From CAILUG01 sp903844415 (lineage in GTDB: Bacteria > Pseudomonadota > Gammaproteobacteria > Pseudomonadales > Pseudohongiellaceae), in the NCBI GenBank assembly GCA_947477655.1, contig CANJTS010000004.1, positions 62,001-126,000 on the forward strand: a stretch of DNA of 64,000 bases. Reading direction: 5' to 3'. Below are positions 1 through 9,686 of the stretch, piece by piece. Both the position numbers and the translations under genes were made by a program. The stretch's first letter is position 1; each line of letters opens with the position of its first letter. Below the pieces are notes generated by a model. It made no database searches, was not told where the DNA came from, and was given only the letters and a program-made list of their open reading frames with translations.

Positions 1-943
1 ATGGCGTTATACCATTGGCATCGGCGACTTCCAGATTAGCACCCGCTGCTATGAGAATTTTGGTGAGCTCCAGATCGCCTAGGCGCGTTGCATACAGCAG
101 CGGCGTTTTCGCACCCGCAACAGGCTGGCGCACACCTCTATCGGGCCAGCCGCCACGCGTTAGGCCAGTGCCATGAGTCAAAGCACCCGGAATTTCACTC
201 GGCATCACAAACACTGCGTCTTTGCCAGGCATGGTTTCAGTCACCCTTGCCTGTTTGTTGATATCCGCACCCGCGGCAAGTAACAACTGCACCGCAGCTG
301 CATGGCCCGAACGTACAGCCACCATCAGTGCAGTTTGGCCATAAACCTCATCCTCGCTGTTCACCTCTGCACCGTGCTTGAGTAACAAAGCAAGACTTGC
401 AGTATCGTTAAGAGCAGCTGCCAAAAAGAGTGGCGGTTCGCCAGCCAGATCGGGCGCTTGAGGATTTGCACCAGCTTCCAGCAACCACTGCACAAGTTCA
501 CCGTGGCCATTTTCAATGGCGAGTTGCAGCGGCCTGACACCATAAATGTTGGCGAGATTTACATCCGCACCTTCAGCAACAAGACGCTCCGCTGTTTGCT
601 GATCACCATAACGAATGACCCAGTGTAGCGCAGGAGTACCGTAACGCCCCAGCGCATTAACGTCGAGTTTTTGTGACGAGTTCTCGGCGTTCAGCAATTC
701 CTGCACCTTTAGCATGTCGCGATCCATCGCAGCATCGGCGAGTGCAGAAAACCGCACGTCTTGGGCTGACGGTACATTTGGAATTTGGATCACTTCGGCT
801 GCCTGTGCCAGCATTGGCACCATCAGTGGCACCATCAGTGACAATACTGCGACCAGCATGGCAGCAGCTAAGAGTGATAGTTTGAAACATATTGATTTAA
901 CAATTTTTTTCATAGCTGAGCTGACGCCAAGAAAGATGCTCAT
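1..943 (-). CDS. Secreted ankyrin-repeat protein, C-terminus cut by window edge
   Basis: Third gene of a DUF1592-DUF1552-ankyrin cassette; it reads off the left edge, so about 314 residues are visible. A hydrophobic leader ending near LAQA is followed by ankyrin repeats (GTPALHWVIRYGD, GVRPLQLAIENGH, GQTALMVAVRSGH, KTPLLYATRLGD). Between the fourth and fifth repeats is a non-repeat insert with an RGG..DRG.R.P core, which the second ankyrin protein of the window (23145-24722) also has. The ATG at 943 overlaps the stop of the DUF1552 gene as ATGA, which suggests translational coupling. An ATG at 913 would give a more typical signal peptide (MKKIVKSICFK) and is a real alternative start. A 12-bp tandem duplication in the leader encodes LMVPLMVP. 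Ankyrin repeats mediate protein binding; the partner is unknown, but the neighbours are the obvious candidates. Confidence 0.9.
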   Translation of the reverse strand, partial: MSIFLGVSSAMKKIVKSICFKLSLLAAAMLVAVLSLMVPLMVPMLAQAAEVIQIPNVPSAQDVRFSALADAAMDRDMLKVQELLNAENSSQKLDVNALGRYGTPALHWVIRYGDQQTAERLVAEGADVNLANIYGVRPLQLAIENGHGELVQWLLEAGANPQAPDLAGEPPLFLAAALNDTASLALLLKHGAEVNSEDEVYGQTALMVAVRSGHAAAVQLLLAAGADINKQARVTETMPGKDAVFVMPSEIPGALTHGTGLTRGGWPDRGVRQPVAGAKTPLLYATRLGDLELTKILIAAGANLEVADANGITP

Positions 944-2214
944 AGAGTCACCATACCGGTGCTATCGGCGAAAGATTCGGCAGGCACATCTAATTTATCT
1001 AGTACAGCAAGCAACAGATTTGCTAACGGTGTCCCCTGTGCGGTTTTGATGTGCTGGCCACCCCTTAATTTACCGGAGGCTCCACCGGCAAGCAGGATGG
1101 GCAAGGGGTCATGGTCGTGATTGTTCGAATTACTCATGCCACTACCGTACATCACCAGCGAATGATCGAGCAGGTTGCCATCACCATCGGGAGTATTGCG
1201 CAGTTTTTCGAGAAAGTAAGCAAACAGTGCTTTCACATGATAGGTATTCATACGCGCATACAAAGCCATTTTTTCGGGCTGACCGGAATGATGAGAACAA
1301 GCATGGTGAGGTTCGGTAATACCACTATTGGGGAACAGTGGATTGCCGAGTTCGCGTGACAGCAGCATGGTAGATACTCGTGTCTGGTCTGTTTGCCAAG
1401 CCAGCGCAATAAGATCGAACATCAGTCTTGCATGACTTTCAAAATCGTCGGGAATGCCGACCGGTTTGGTAGGCATGACTACACCATCGGGCAAGGTGCC
1501 ACTCGTCAGGTCCATGCGCCGTTCAATCTCGCGCACATCTTCTAAGTAACGCTCCATGCGCTGCCGGTCATCGGCAGGCAACTGACGCTGCAGCCCAGCT
1601 ACCTGACCCGTGAGTGAGTCGAGCAGGCTGGTAGTTTGCAGGTGACGCGCAGCACGTTCTTCTGCATTACTGGCAACACCGAACAGACGTTCGAACACAA
1701 TACGCGGATTGCCTTCCATCGGCAGTGGTGTGGTTGGCGTTAGATAAGAAATGGACGCGCCAGAAACCAGCGACAGTTCGAGCGATGGTAGTGCGGTGTT
1801 CTGGCCGATGTGCTGCGCAACCAACTGGTCGAGTGAAGACACGCCCTGTCGTGGTGGCATACAGGTTAGCCAACACGCCGACGAACGGTTGTGATTATCA
1901 CCTGCGGAATTCGGGCCGACCCGAGCAGCGGGCAGATCTAGGTTGCTGATGATACTTAACTGGTCCTTATAGGGGGCAAGTGACTGCAGGATTGGCGACA
2001 GTTCAAAATTTCTGCCTTCTTGTTGCGGTGTCCACTCACCCATAATTGCGCCATGCGCCATATACAAGCAGGCCAGCCGCACTTTGGGCAACTGGGCACC
2101 ATACACACACGCAGGTGTCATCGATTCCAGTAGTGGCAGCGCTAATGCCACGCCACCGTTGCGCAGGAGTGTGCGACGAGAGAGTGCTTTTTTGGTCAGG
2201 AAATACATAGGCAA
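940..2214 (-). CDS. Tat-exported DUF1552 family protein
   Basis: Full-length DUF1552 protein of 424 residues. The N-terminus has a Tat-like leader (SRRTLLRNGGVALALPLLE), so it is probably exported folded. Family hallmarks are visible: GAIMGEWTPQQEG near the N-terminus, NHNRSSACWLT, a His-rich stretch EPHHACSHHSGQPEKMALY, and MYGSGMSNSNNHDHDPLPILLAG near the C-terminus. The clustered His and Asp suggest a metal or phosphatase-like site, but no biochemical role is established for DUF1552. It lies 7 bp downstream of the DUF1592 gene and overlaps the ankyrin gene by 4 bp, so the three are probably one transcript. A paralogue at 27071-28399 sits in the second cassette. Confidence 0.92.
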   Translation of the reverse strand: MPMYFLTKKALSRRTLLRNGGVALALPLLESMTPACVYGAQLPKVRLACLYMAHGAIMGEWTPQQEGRNFELSPILQSLAPYKDQLSIISNLDLPAARVGPNSAGDNHNRSSACWLTCMPPRQGVSSLDQLVAQHIGQNTALPSLELSLVSGASISYLTPTTPLPMEGNPRIVFERLFGVASNAEERAARHLQTTSLLDSLTGQVAGLQRQLPADDRQRMERYLEDVREIERRMDLTSGTLPDGVVMPTKPVGIPDDFESHARLMFDLIALAWQTDQTRVSTMLLSRELGNPLFPNSGITEPHHACSHHSGQPEKMALYARMNTYHVKALFAYFLEKLRNTPDGDGNLLDHSLVMYGSGMSNSNNHDHDPLPILLAGGASGKLRGGQHIKTAQGTPLANLLLAVLDKLDVPAESFADSTGMVTL

Positions 2215-2221
2215 TTCCTCA

Positions 2222-4603
2222 TCATGGCTGTGCCGCAGCGGTTTTTACTGCTGCGTTGGAAATCTGTACGCCGGTAGCAATACGTTTTTGGAACGGGATG
2301 CTAGTAACAATGCCCTGTACGAGTGAAGCGAAAGTGTACGAGCTCGTAGCCGCTTGGCTCACGATACCACGCACCGCGGAACCATCGAAATATTCCAGCT
2401 CGCGGCCCAGCGCATAACTAAGCAATTTTCCGCTGAGCGTGTTTATGAAAGCATCAGAACGCGACAGCAGCGCCCGCCGCAAATCGCTTGCACCTGCAAG
2501 CTGCGTACCATCCATCATGGCCGAGTGTGAATCAATGGGTGTTCCATTATCCTGGTCGCGCCAACGGCCAGTCAGATCAAAGTTTTCGAGCGCGAGTCCA
2601 ATCGGATCCATGATGCCATGACAGCTTGCGCAAACGGGATCGGCTCTGTGCTGCTCGAGTCGTGCACGCAAAGTATCGGCCACGACTACACCTTCTGCAT
2701 TCTTGCCAGCATCTAGATTGGTTTCGACGCCAGGAGGTGGATCGGGCACTGGCGCACCCAAAATGTTTTCGACTACCCACACACCACGCACCACTGGCGA
2801 AGTACGATTGGGAATCGATGTGGCAGTTAGGATGCTGCCATGTCCGAGCAGGCCCCGGCGCGGACTATCGGCAGCCAAGTCGACCTTACGCATATAGCTA
2901 CCGCGCACACCTTCGATACCGTAATGGCGGGCGAGGCGTTCGTTGACATAGGTATAGTCCGCATCTAGCAGTGTCACCATGCTGCTGTTGGTACGGATTA
3001 AGTTAGTAAACAGCAACTCGGTTTCCTGGCGAAAACCGCGGCGCAGCTCTTCGTCAAACTCAGCATCTTGTGGTGCAGCATCTTCTAGGTCGCGCAGCTT
3101 TAGCCACTGGCCCACAAAATTGTCGATAAGTGCTTGCGATTTCGGATCTGCCAGCATACGTGTTACCTGCTCTGCCAATACTTTTGGTTCAGACAAGCTG
3201 CCGTCAAACGCCAGTTGCAGGAGGGTTTCATCTGGAATGCTACTCCAGAGGAAAAAAGAAAGTCGCGAGGCGAGTTCTACTGGGCTGACAGCATAAACTG
3301 CACCGGGTGCAATATTTTCCGGTTCATGCTCGAAGCGGTACAGAAACTGCGGATCGACCAGCAGACGCGCCAACGCATATTGAATGCCAAGCTCAAAATC
3401 TCCACCTGCGCTAGTGCGGCCCAGTGTGTATTGATCCAGCAAGGGTAGCAACCGAGGATCATCGCTCTGCACAAGGCTACGCCAGGCACGTGTTGCTAAG
3501 TAGCTTAAAATTTCGCGCGCACAGGCGTTCTCCTCTGTTACTGCCACCGGTCGGCAACGAAAGATTGCCTTGCGACTCGGTGTTTCATGCACACCACTTA
3601 CATTGAAGGGACCTTGGATTTCGATTTCCTGGACCGCACCACCTACGGAATCAAGCGCCTCACCAAGATAGAGTTCGCCAACGCCTGCACATTTTTTTTC
3701 ATCGAGCAACGCCACGTTGATCTGCTGCTTGCCAGCGGGCACACGCACTCGAAAGCTTTGATAGTCCTCAACTGCAATACGTATATTATTAAACGACACA
3801 TCCACGGCCGGACCACCACACCAGAACATCCGATGTGTATCATTTACCCAGCCGGCTTGCTGAATATCGGCCACAATACGCACCACATATTCGGCATCAA
3901 CCGGAAAATGATGCTCGATCATCATACCGCCGCGAGTGCCTAGCGGCTGGCCATCTATATGCTCGTTTTGCACATCGTTGCCAGCACGGGAGTAATGGAT
4001 ATCAGTGGCACCTATGCTCTTGTTGCCAACTGCCTGGCGACTGATTTCCATCGCAGTGCCAAGGTAGGCTTCGAGCAAGGTTGGCGACATGGTCAGCGTT
4101 TCTGCCATGTTGTCAAAACCCTCAATGCCACCATCAGCCGGTAATGCAACTGCAATCTTGCCCATGTCGAAGGCAAGCAGATCGGCAATGGCATTGATGT
4201 ATTCATTTTTGTTGAGGCGCGACAAACCTTTGTGGCCGGGATTAACAGTTGGTGCTGCATCAAGTGCATGTTCGAGGCCTTGAGCAAGATCATCTAGCAC
4301 TGCACGCTCGGGGCGCGGCTCACCTGCCGGCGGCATCATGCCACTGCGCAGTTTGCGTACAGCCTTCTCCCAAATTTCGGCATCTGTGTGTAGGTTAGTG
4401 CGGTCAGCTGTATCAAAAGCTATCTTGCCTGCCCAATCTTCGAGGTTGTGGCAACCTAGGCAATAGTCATCGAGTACTTGCCAGGGCGGCGTAGCAGTTT
4501 GGGCAAATACATCTACTGGAGCTATTACACCAATTGCGGCAAGAGCGGCAAGAGCGGCCACACAGTAAATAATAAGTGATCGACACAATGGCATGATGCC
4601 CAA
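2222..4603 (-). CDS. DUF1592-family planctomycete-type diheme cytochrome protein
   Basis: A 793-residue protein with the usual order of the DUF1587/DUF1595/DUF1592/DUF1588/DUF1585 family. It has a signal peptide, an N-terminal c-type heme motif CLGCH (residues 48-52, in DDYCLGCHNLEDWAG), and LSRLNKNEYINAIADLLAFD of the DUF1587 part. The middle holds FRCRP and VDPQFLYRFE segments and LASRLSFFLWSSIPDE (DUF1592). RRGLLGHGSILTATSIPNRTSPV (DUF1588) follows, then a second heme motif CASCH (658-662) and DPIGLALENFD (DUF1585). Two covalent hemes suggest periplasmic electron transfer; the substrate is unknown. It heads the cassette and shares near-identical architecture with the protein at 24719-27007. 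The 223-bp gap upstream to the TonB receptor may hold its promoter. Confidence 0.93.
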   Translation of the reverse strand: MGIMPLCRSLIIYCVAALAALAAIGVIAPVDVFAQTATPPWQVLDDYCLGCHNLEDWAGKIAFDTADRTNLHTDAEIWEKAVRKLRSGMMPPAGEPRPERAVLDDLAQGLEHALDAAPTVNPGHKGLSRLNKNEYINAIADLLAFDMGKIAVALPADGGIEGFDNMAETLTMSPTLLEAYLGTAMEISRQAVGNKSIGATDIHYSRAGNDVQNEHIDGQPLGTRGGMMIEHHFPVDAEYVVRIVADIQQAGWVNDTHRMFWCGGPAVDVSFNNIRIAVEDYQSFRVRVPAGKQQINVALLDEKKCAGVGELYLGEALDSVGGAVQEIEIQGPFNVSGVHETPSRKAIFRCRPVAVTEENACAREILSYLATRAWRSLVQSDDPRLLPLLDQYTLGRTSAGGDFELGIQYALARLLVDPQFLYRFEHEPENIAPGAVYAVSPVELASRLSFFLWSSIPDETLLQLAFDGSLSEPKVLAEQVTRMLADPKSQALIDNFVGQWLKLRDLEDAAPQDAEFDEELRRGFRQETELLFTNLIRTNSSMVTLLDADYTYVNERLARHYGIEGVRGSYMRKVDLAADSPRRGLLGHGSILTATSIPNRTSPVVRGVWVVENILGAPVPDPPPGVETNLDAGKNAEGVVVADTLRARLEQHRADPVCASCHGIMDPIGLALENFDLTGRWRDQDNGTPIDSHSAMMDGTQLAGASDLRRALLSRSDAFINTLSGKLLSYALGRELEYFDGSAVRGIVSQAATSSYTFASLVQGIVTSIPFQKRIATGVQISNAAVKTAAAQP

Positions 4604-4826
4604 TTGCCCCCTGGCAAGAATAGACCGTGCTCGGTCGCGATTATATTTAGAGAGGTCACAGAAATATCTGTGGCAATACTAGTGCATTTTAGAACGCAAA
4701 GTGAAGGCACATATTTTTGAACAAGACGGCACCCTGAGTTTAACTATCGCAAAACTGCTAGCGTGGTTAATTGTAGTGCGGGTGCCGCCTGCCTGACATA
4801 CAGTGTGTCGAATAGCTTGCGTGGGC

Positions 4827-7796
4827 TTAATTAAATCTCATGCTAAGTCCCATGGTAAAAGTCCTACCAATTGTGTCGAATAGTCCATTATTGGTATGCG
4901 ACGCAGTACCTGTGGTCAAACCCACACCACCAGGAGAAATTGGTGGGGCTTTGTCGAGCAAATTGCCGACATATAAATAGACCTCGCCGGTTTTGTCGCC
5001 ACTAAATTCAAAGCCATAAGACAGGTTGACGTTGGTATAGGACACAGATTCAACACTGTTGTCTTCTATGTCTATACCCTCTATCCAGGTTTTGTCGCGC
5101 ACAGTATCCCCAATGTAGCGGGTTTGAATATTTGCGCTGAACGGGCCATTTGAATAGCCAAGTGAGGCAGTGGCGAGCCATTTAGAGAAATTAGCTTCGC
5201 CGGCCCGATTGATGACTTTTTCACCAACAAAAGCTGAGCTGACTTCGTCTAAGTAATTAGCAAAAGCTCGCACAGTAATGGTTTCGCCCTCACCGCCCAG
5301 CAAGTTTACCGGCCGCCTGTAACTGGCTTCGATATCAACACCTGATGTTCTTGTTTCAGCAACGTTGATGAACAAGTTGAAAATCTGGCTGATGTAGGCA
5401 GTACCAACCTTACTACGCGTAATGAGCTTACAAAGATCTTCCGCTCCTTGTAGGTAACATCTGTCTACAATCGCAACTCCGCCAAGTTGGGAAATTGCGT
5501 CCTTAATGCCAATGTCATAATAATCAATCGACATGTTCATACCATCCAGCCAAGTAGGGCTATACACCATTCCCACCGTTTTGGTATTTGAGATTTCAGG
5601 CAAGATATTTGGGTTACCACCGATTGTGGTAGCCACAATATAAGGGGGTTCATTAGGCAGTTTCGGATCAGTGATAGTAGTACCACCGGTCTGCGTGTCG
5701 AAACGCTCAGAAAGGGAGCCTGCACGAGTATCCTGTGACCAAGTAGCACGTAGCCGCAACTCATCAGTCAATGGCCAGTCGCCACCGACTTTGCCGGCCC
5801 ATACACCGCCACTGCCCGTATAATCAGAATAACGTGCGGCTGCATGTAGATCACCGCCGCCGCCGTTACTGCCCCCGAATAAGGGGATAATGGTTTCACT
5901 GAATACCTCTAGCGCATTGAATTCACCTTGGATGGGGCCCTCATTATTCGGATTGCCGGTATAGAAAATACCGCGATCGCGAATAAACGTGGGGATGCCC
6001 CTGATTGGAATTCCGTCAGAGGGGGCGAGAAAACTGCTAAATACCCCAAAATTAGCCATCCTACGCGGATCGCCTGCATTTCCCGTTGCATCTTGATACA
6101 CAGAATCTTCGCGATAACTCACGCCACCAATCACAGAAATCGGTTCTTTGCCGTCTGCACCGCCCAAGGTAGTTTGCACAGACACATCAAACACATCCTG
6201 GCGAATGATTTGTGTGTGATGCACGCCACCGGTTACGTAGTTAATAACTTCTTTTGATAACTGGGATGCAAAGGGGTTCATTGGTACACATTGACGATTG
6301 CTCTCGGGGTCAGGAGATACCGGCTTTCCTAATGCGCTTATGCGGGTAAGTGCAGCTTCCTGCTGTGGTGTGAGTCCACCAAATGCGGCGATATTGGCTC
6401 GGCAGGCGATTCTTCCAGTAGCCGGATCTACAGCTGAATCCAGCGCCCGATAAATGCGGTCCGTACGCACCAACTGCCCATTAGACGAATAATCTGCGAC
6501 CTCTTGATTCTTACCCCGTTGGTAATAGGCGCTAAGGGTCAGGTTGTGACCTATGTCTCCATCAAAGCCCATCGTAAATGAGGTTACATTATCGGTAATT
6601 TCACGGGAGGGCGCTAAGTCCTCAAAGACGCGCTGGAAAGGAATGGTGGTGACTTTGGCTGTTGTCATCCGATCGACAATAGAAGTGGGCATATAGGGAT
6701 TATCTTTGTACAGGTTAATGGACCAGCCAGGCGCAAAACCAGTAGGCTGCGCGAGGGATTCCACCGCGTGTTGGCCTCTCAATATCTGCACGAAGCCCGT
6801 GTTAGTATCCGAAAAATCATATTTGAAATGCGCAAAAGCGCTGCCGCGCGAATCGTTGGGGCGCAGGGCGTACCAGTCGTACCCGGGGTCAACGTTGCCG
6901 CCGTTTACTTGGACGTTGCCAACCACTAAAGAGCCTACGCCCATCGGGGATGGGACACCGTTAATGAATTGGGTTCCCGCTAACGGACCGGACGGAATCA
7001 CGCCCCCGATACTGGTGGCATTTGAACCAGCATGTGGCGCGTAAAAGCGCCGCGGTTTCAACGTGGCAGGGCCAGTAATCATTGCCCAACCCTGATACCA
7101 ATCGCGGCCTTCGGTGCCCAGAATCCCTTTGGCGTCGTACCAGTCGAAGGAAGTGATCAAATGGCCGCGCTCGCCAATACCGGTTCCAAAAGCAAACTCT
7201 ACCTGTTGGCTTGGATGGTCACCGCGACTGGATATGCCACTTTGGACATTGACTTTGGCACCGCTAAAGTTAGTGTCTAGAACAAAATTGGAAACGCCAC
7301 TGATGGCATCGGAACCGTAAGCGGCAGACGCGCCTCCTGTGACAACTTCTACGCGCTGAATTAAGGATGTGGGGAACATCGCTATATCAACGGTACCCGA
7401 TTGCTGACTACTGACCACGCGCCTCCCGCTAAGTAGTGTAAGAGTTCTGTTGCTGCCTATACCACGCAGATTGACTGAGTTTGAACCGCCTCCAGAAGTG
7501 AAGATGCTGCCTGTCTGTGATTGTCCATTGTCTCTAAATTGTGGCATCTGCGTTAGCGCATCCATAATCAGAGTGGGCGCCATAATGCGCATTTCTTCTG
7601 TGGATATACTGGTCAACGGTGTAGGTGAAGACATCCCATCACGCTGAATTCTCGATCCAGTGACGCTGATCTCCTCAATTGCAGCGGGTTGCTGCGCATT
7701 TGCAGTAACACCAAAACAACTGAGCGATAAGATTGCTAATCTGATTGAGCTAGAAATGGTTTTTATATTTATTGGAGTGCCAGTGATTTTCTTCAT
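4827..7796 (-). CDS. TonB-dependent outer-membrane receptor
   Basis: Outer-membrane receptor of 989 residues. A signal peptide ends at ANAQQ, followed by a TonB-box-like EEISVTGSRI and a plug domain (DALTQMPQF, NLRGIGSNRTLTLLSGRRV, VEVVTGGASAAYGSDAISG). The barrel contains repeated aromatic beta strands, and the C-terminal strand is GRTFTMGLSMRFN. It ends in Asn after the usual Phe, which is slightly atypical. It belongs to the large-barrel class found beside polymer- or aromatic-degradation genes in marine gammaproteobacteria; the ligand cannot be read from sequence. It lies upstream of, and on the same strand as, the DUF1592 cassette, so joint regulation is plausible. An AAGAGA ribosome site precedes the ATG. 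Confidence 0.93.
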   Translation of the reverse strand: MKKITGTPINIKTISSSIRLAILSLSCFGVTANAQQPAAIEEISVTGSRIQRDGMSSPTPLTSISTEEMRIMAPTLIMDALTQMPQFRDNGQSQTGSIFTSGGGSNSVNLRGIGSNRTLTLLSGRRVVSSQQSGTVDIAMFPTSLIQRVEVVTGGASAAYGSDAISGVSNFVLDTNFSGAKVNVQSGISSRGDHPSQQVEFAFGTGIGERGHLITSFDWYDAKGILGTEGRDWYQGWAMITGPATLKPRRFYAPHAGSNATSIGGVIPSGPLAGTQFINGVPSPMGVGSLVVGNVQVNGGNVDPGYDWYALRPNDSRGSAFAHFKYDFSDTNTGFVQILRGQHAVESLAQPTGFAPGWSINLYKDNPYMPTSIVDRMTTAKVTTIPFQRVFEDLAPSREITDNVTSFTMGFDGDIGHNLTLSAYYQRGKNQEVADYSSNGQLVRTDRIYRALDSAVDPATGRIACRANIAAFGGLTPQQEAALTRISALGKPVSPDPESNRQCVPMNPFASQLSKEVINYVTGGVHHTQIIRQDVFDVSVQTTLGGADGKEPISVIGGVSYREDSVYQDATGNAGDPRRMANFGVFSSFLAPSDGIPIRGIPTFIRDRGIFYTGNPNNEGPIQGEFNALEVFSETIIPLFGGSNGGGGDLHAAARYSDYTGSGGVWAGKVGGDWPLTDELRLRATWSQDTRAGSLSERFDTQTGGTTITDPKLPNEPPYIVATTIGGNPNILPEISNTKTVGMVYSPTWLDGMNMSIDYYDIGIKDAISQLGGVAIVDRCYLQGAEDLCKLITRSKVGTAYISQIFNLFINVAETRTSGVDIEASYRRPVNLLGGEGETITVRAFANYLDEVSSAFVGEKVINRAGEANFSKWLATASLGYSNGPFSANIQTRYIGDTVRDKTWIEGIDIEDNSVESVSYTNVNLSYGFEFSGDKTGEVYLYVGNLLDKAPPISPGGVGLTTGTASHTNNGLFDTIGRTFTMGLSMRFN

Positions 7797-8475
7797 AAAC
7801 TTGATCTCTTATTATTAGGACAATTAGTTATTTATAAAAAACTGTTGGAGCAATAATGAGTAGCAGCGCACTTTCCCTGGCACCCGCAAGCTTCGTAAAG
7901 CACTGCAATACACATTTGAACTTGATGCTTGTCAATTGGTAAGTAGCAAGCTGTTGTTTCCAAGCATGCCTACCAGGCTCTAAAAAATCTCATTACAGAC
8001 TAAGTGGAACATATATTCTAGGGTTAAGCTCATGTTTTTTAGAAGCTGCCCCTTGCCCCCCCCCCGCCCCACTTTAAAGCCGAGCAAAAGCTTGCTGCGA
8101 GCGGCGTATAGAACCCGAACAAGATGGAGCTGTTCTGAAAGGAGTTTTACCGGCTGAACGCAGGCTCCGATGAGTGTTTACCACAACCATCAACCCCAGA
8201 AACATCACACTTTGAGCCCCAGAACACGGGGTTTTTTCACGCAGACTGCTAAACCCTCCAACCACCATCACTTCGAGCAGCCCGGGCACAGGTGAATTTC
8301 CAACTGCACGATTACCCACAATTTTGGCGGTTGTGTTTGTTTATACAGGGCTTATATACTGGACAAAGGTAAGGAGCCTTAAGCTAGATTAAATTCTATA
8401 GATTTTAACAACCGTAAGCCCCGCCGATTGACCAACATAAAAAGAAGAATTTTCATTTTTCTCAGAGGACACACC
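7797..8475. other. Gene-free divergent upstream region with poly-C tract
   Basis: This 679-bp stretch separates the divergent TonB receptor and PQQ sugar dehydrogenase genes and should hold both promoters. It contains a run of ten C residues (8056-8065), then G and four more C. Frames open for up to about 80 codons on the minus strand (8074-8319), but I recognise no family there and cannot support a gene. No terminator, tRNA or clear operator was seen. Confidence 0.5.
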
Positions 8476-9576
8476 ATGAAACGCGTTTTACTAGTCGCAA
8501 TAGGCCTGGTTATAGGCGCTGCAGCCTTCGCTCAGGAACCATATCCTTTTATTTCCACCACTATCGCTGAATTCAACGAGCCATGGGCGCACGAATTTTT
8601 ACCTGATGGCCGTTTGTTGGTTACTGAAAAAAGTGGGCATATTCAATTGGTCACACAAGATGGACAAAAAACCGAAGTAGCCGGCGCACCTGTTGTAGAT
8701 TATTTTGTACAGGGTGGTTTGGGCGACATCGTGATTCATCCCAAATTTGCTGAAAATCACCTCGTTTACATCAGTTATGTTGAAAAAGGCGAAAATGAAA
8801 CCCGCGGCGCAGTAGTAGCCCGTGGCACCCTTAACCTAGATACACCGGCAGTTGAAAATCTGGAAGTTATCTGGCGCGCTTTCCCCAAGATGGATGGCGG
8901 CTTGCATTTTAGTCACCGCATTTTGTTTGCTGCTGATGGCACCATGTTTGTTTCTGCCGGTGAGCGTAATAAGTTCGATCCCGCGCAAGATCTCAACATG
9001 ACCCTGGGTAAAATCATGCATCTGAATGATGACGGTACCCCCGTTGCTGGCAATCCTTTTGCCAGCCAGGGCGGCATCGCTGCTGAAATTTATTCCTACG
9101 GCCATCGCAACCCCTTGGGTCTTGCCTTCGATCCGAATGGACAGTTATGGAATATTGAAATGGCACCGCGTGGTGGTGATGAGCTAAACATGGTGATGCC
9201 GGGTGCTAACTACGGCTACCCCCTCGTTTCCAATGGCAACCATTACACAGGGGAAATCATCCCTGATCACGATACCGATACCACTGGTCGCTTTACCCCG
9301 CCCAAGGCTTGGTGGAATCCTGTTATTTCTCCTTCCAGCGTGATCTTTTATACCGGCGACAAGTTCCCAATGTGGCAAGGTAATGTTTTCATCAGCGGAC
9401 TGTCTTCCATGTCGATTATCCGTGTGATCGTGAACGCCGATACTGGTGCAGCTGCCGAAGCAGAGCGCTTTGTGATGGGTAAACGTATGCGCGGCCTGGA
9501 ACAAGGTCCGGACGGCAATATCTGGGCGATTGAAGACGGTCCTGGTGGTCGTTTGTTGAAGCTTTCACCACGCTAA
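8476..9576 (+). CDS. PQQ-dependent sugar dehydrogenase, soluble-GDH/YliI type
   Basis: A 366-residue exported quinoprotein of the GSDH/aldose sugar dehydrogenase family. It would oxidise aldoses in the periplasm using PQQ and Ca2+. The ATG at 8476 is preferred to an in-frame start at 8428 because AGAGGA lies six bases upstream and the product then begins with a clean signal peptide (MKRVLLVAIGLVIGAAAFAQ). Family motifs include FNEPWAHEFLPDGRLLVTEK, GGLGDIVIHPKF, YGHRNPLGLAFDP and MAPRGGDELNMVMPGANYGYP, the last containing the conserved arginine region. RMRGLEQGPDGNIWAIEDG forms a final blade. The gene is monocistronic, closed by a strong hairpin terminator. No pqq biosynthesis genes are in the window. 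Confidence 0.92.
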   Translation: MKRVLLVAIGLVIGAAAFAQEPYPFISTTIAEFNEPWAHEFLPDGRLLVTEKSGHIQLVTQDGQKTEVAGAPVVDYFVQGGLGDIVIHPKFAENHLVYISYVEKGENETRGAVVARGTLNLDTPAVENLEVIWRAFPKMDGGLHFSHRILFAADGTMFVSAGERNKFDPAQDLNMTLGKIMHLNDDGTPVAGNPFASQGGIAAEIYSYGHRNPLGLAFDPNGQLWNIEMAPRGGDELNMVMPGANYGYPLVSNGNHYTGEIIPDHDTDTTGRFTPPKAWWNPVISPSSVIFYTGDKFPMWQGNVFISGLSSMSIIRVIVNADTGAAAEAERFVMGKRMRGLEQGPDGNIWAIEDGPGGRLLKLSPR

Positions 9577-9621
9577 AATCGCGTTCTTATTATTAATGTT
9601 TGTTTATTAAATTTGTTTATT

Positions 9622-9649
9622 AAAAAAGGGAGCAGCAGCTCCCTTTTTT
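9622..9649. terminator. Bidirectional rho-independent terminator
   Basis: A 6-bp GC-rich stem (GGGAGC 9628-9633, GCTCCC 9638-9643) with a 4-nt loop is flanked by six A on the left and six T on the right. It works in both directions between the converging sugar dehydrogenase and DUF6152-fusion genes. Confidence 0.88.
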
Positions 9650-9686
9650 AATCCATCACAAATGTGACTCTGCCCACAAATTTAAA

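Noticed and set aside
3587..3943. 118-codon plus-strand frame inside the DUF1592 gene
   Set aside because: Antisense shadow of a well-supported gene; the minus-strand frame has full family motifs.
8074..8319. 81-codon open frame on the minus strand upstream of the TonB receptor
   Set aside because: No recognised family, no clear ribosome site, and a Ser/Arg-rich composition typical of a chance frame; kept only as a note in the region entry.
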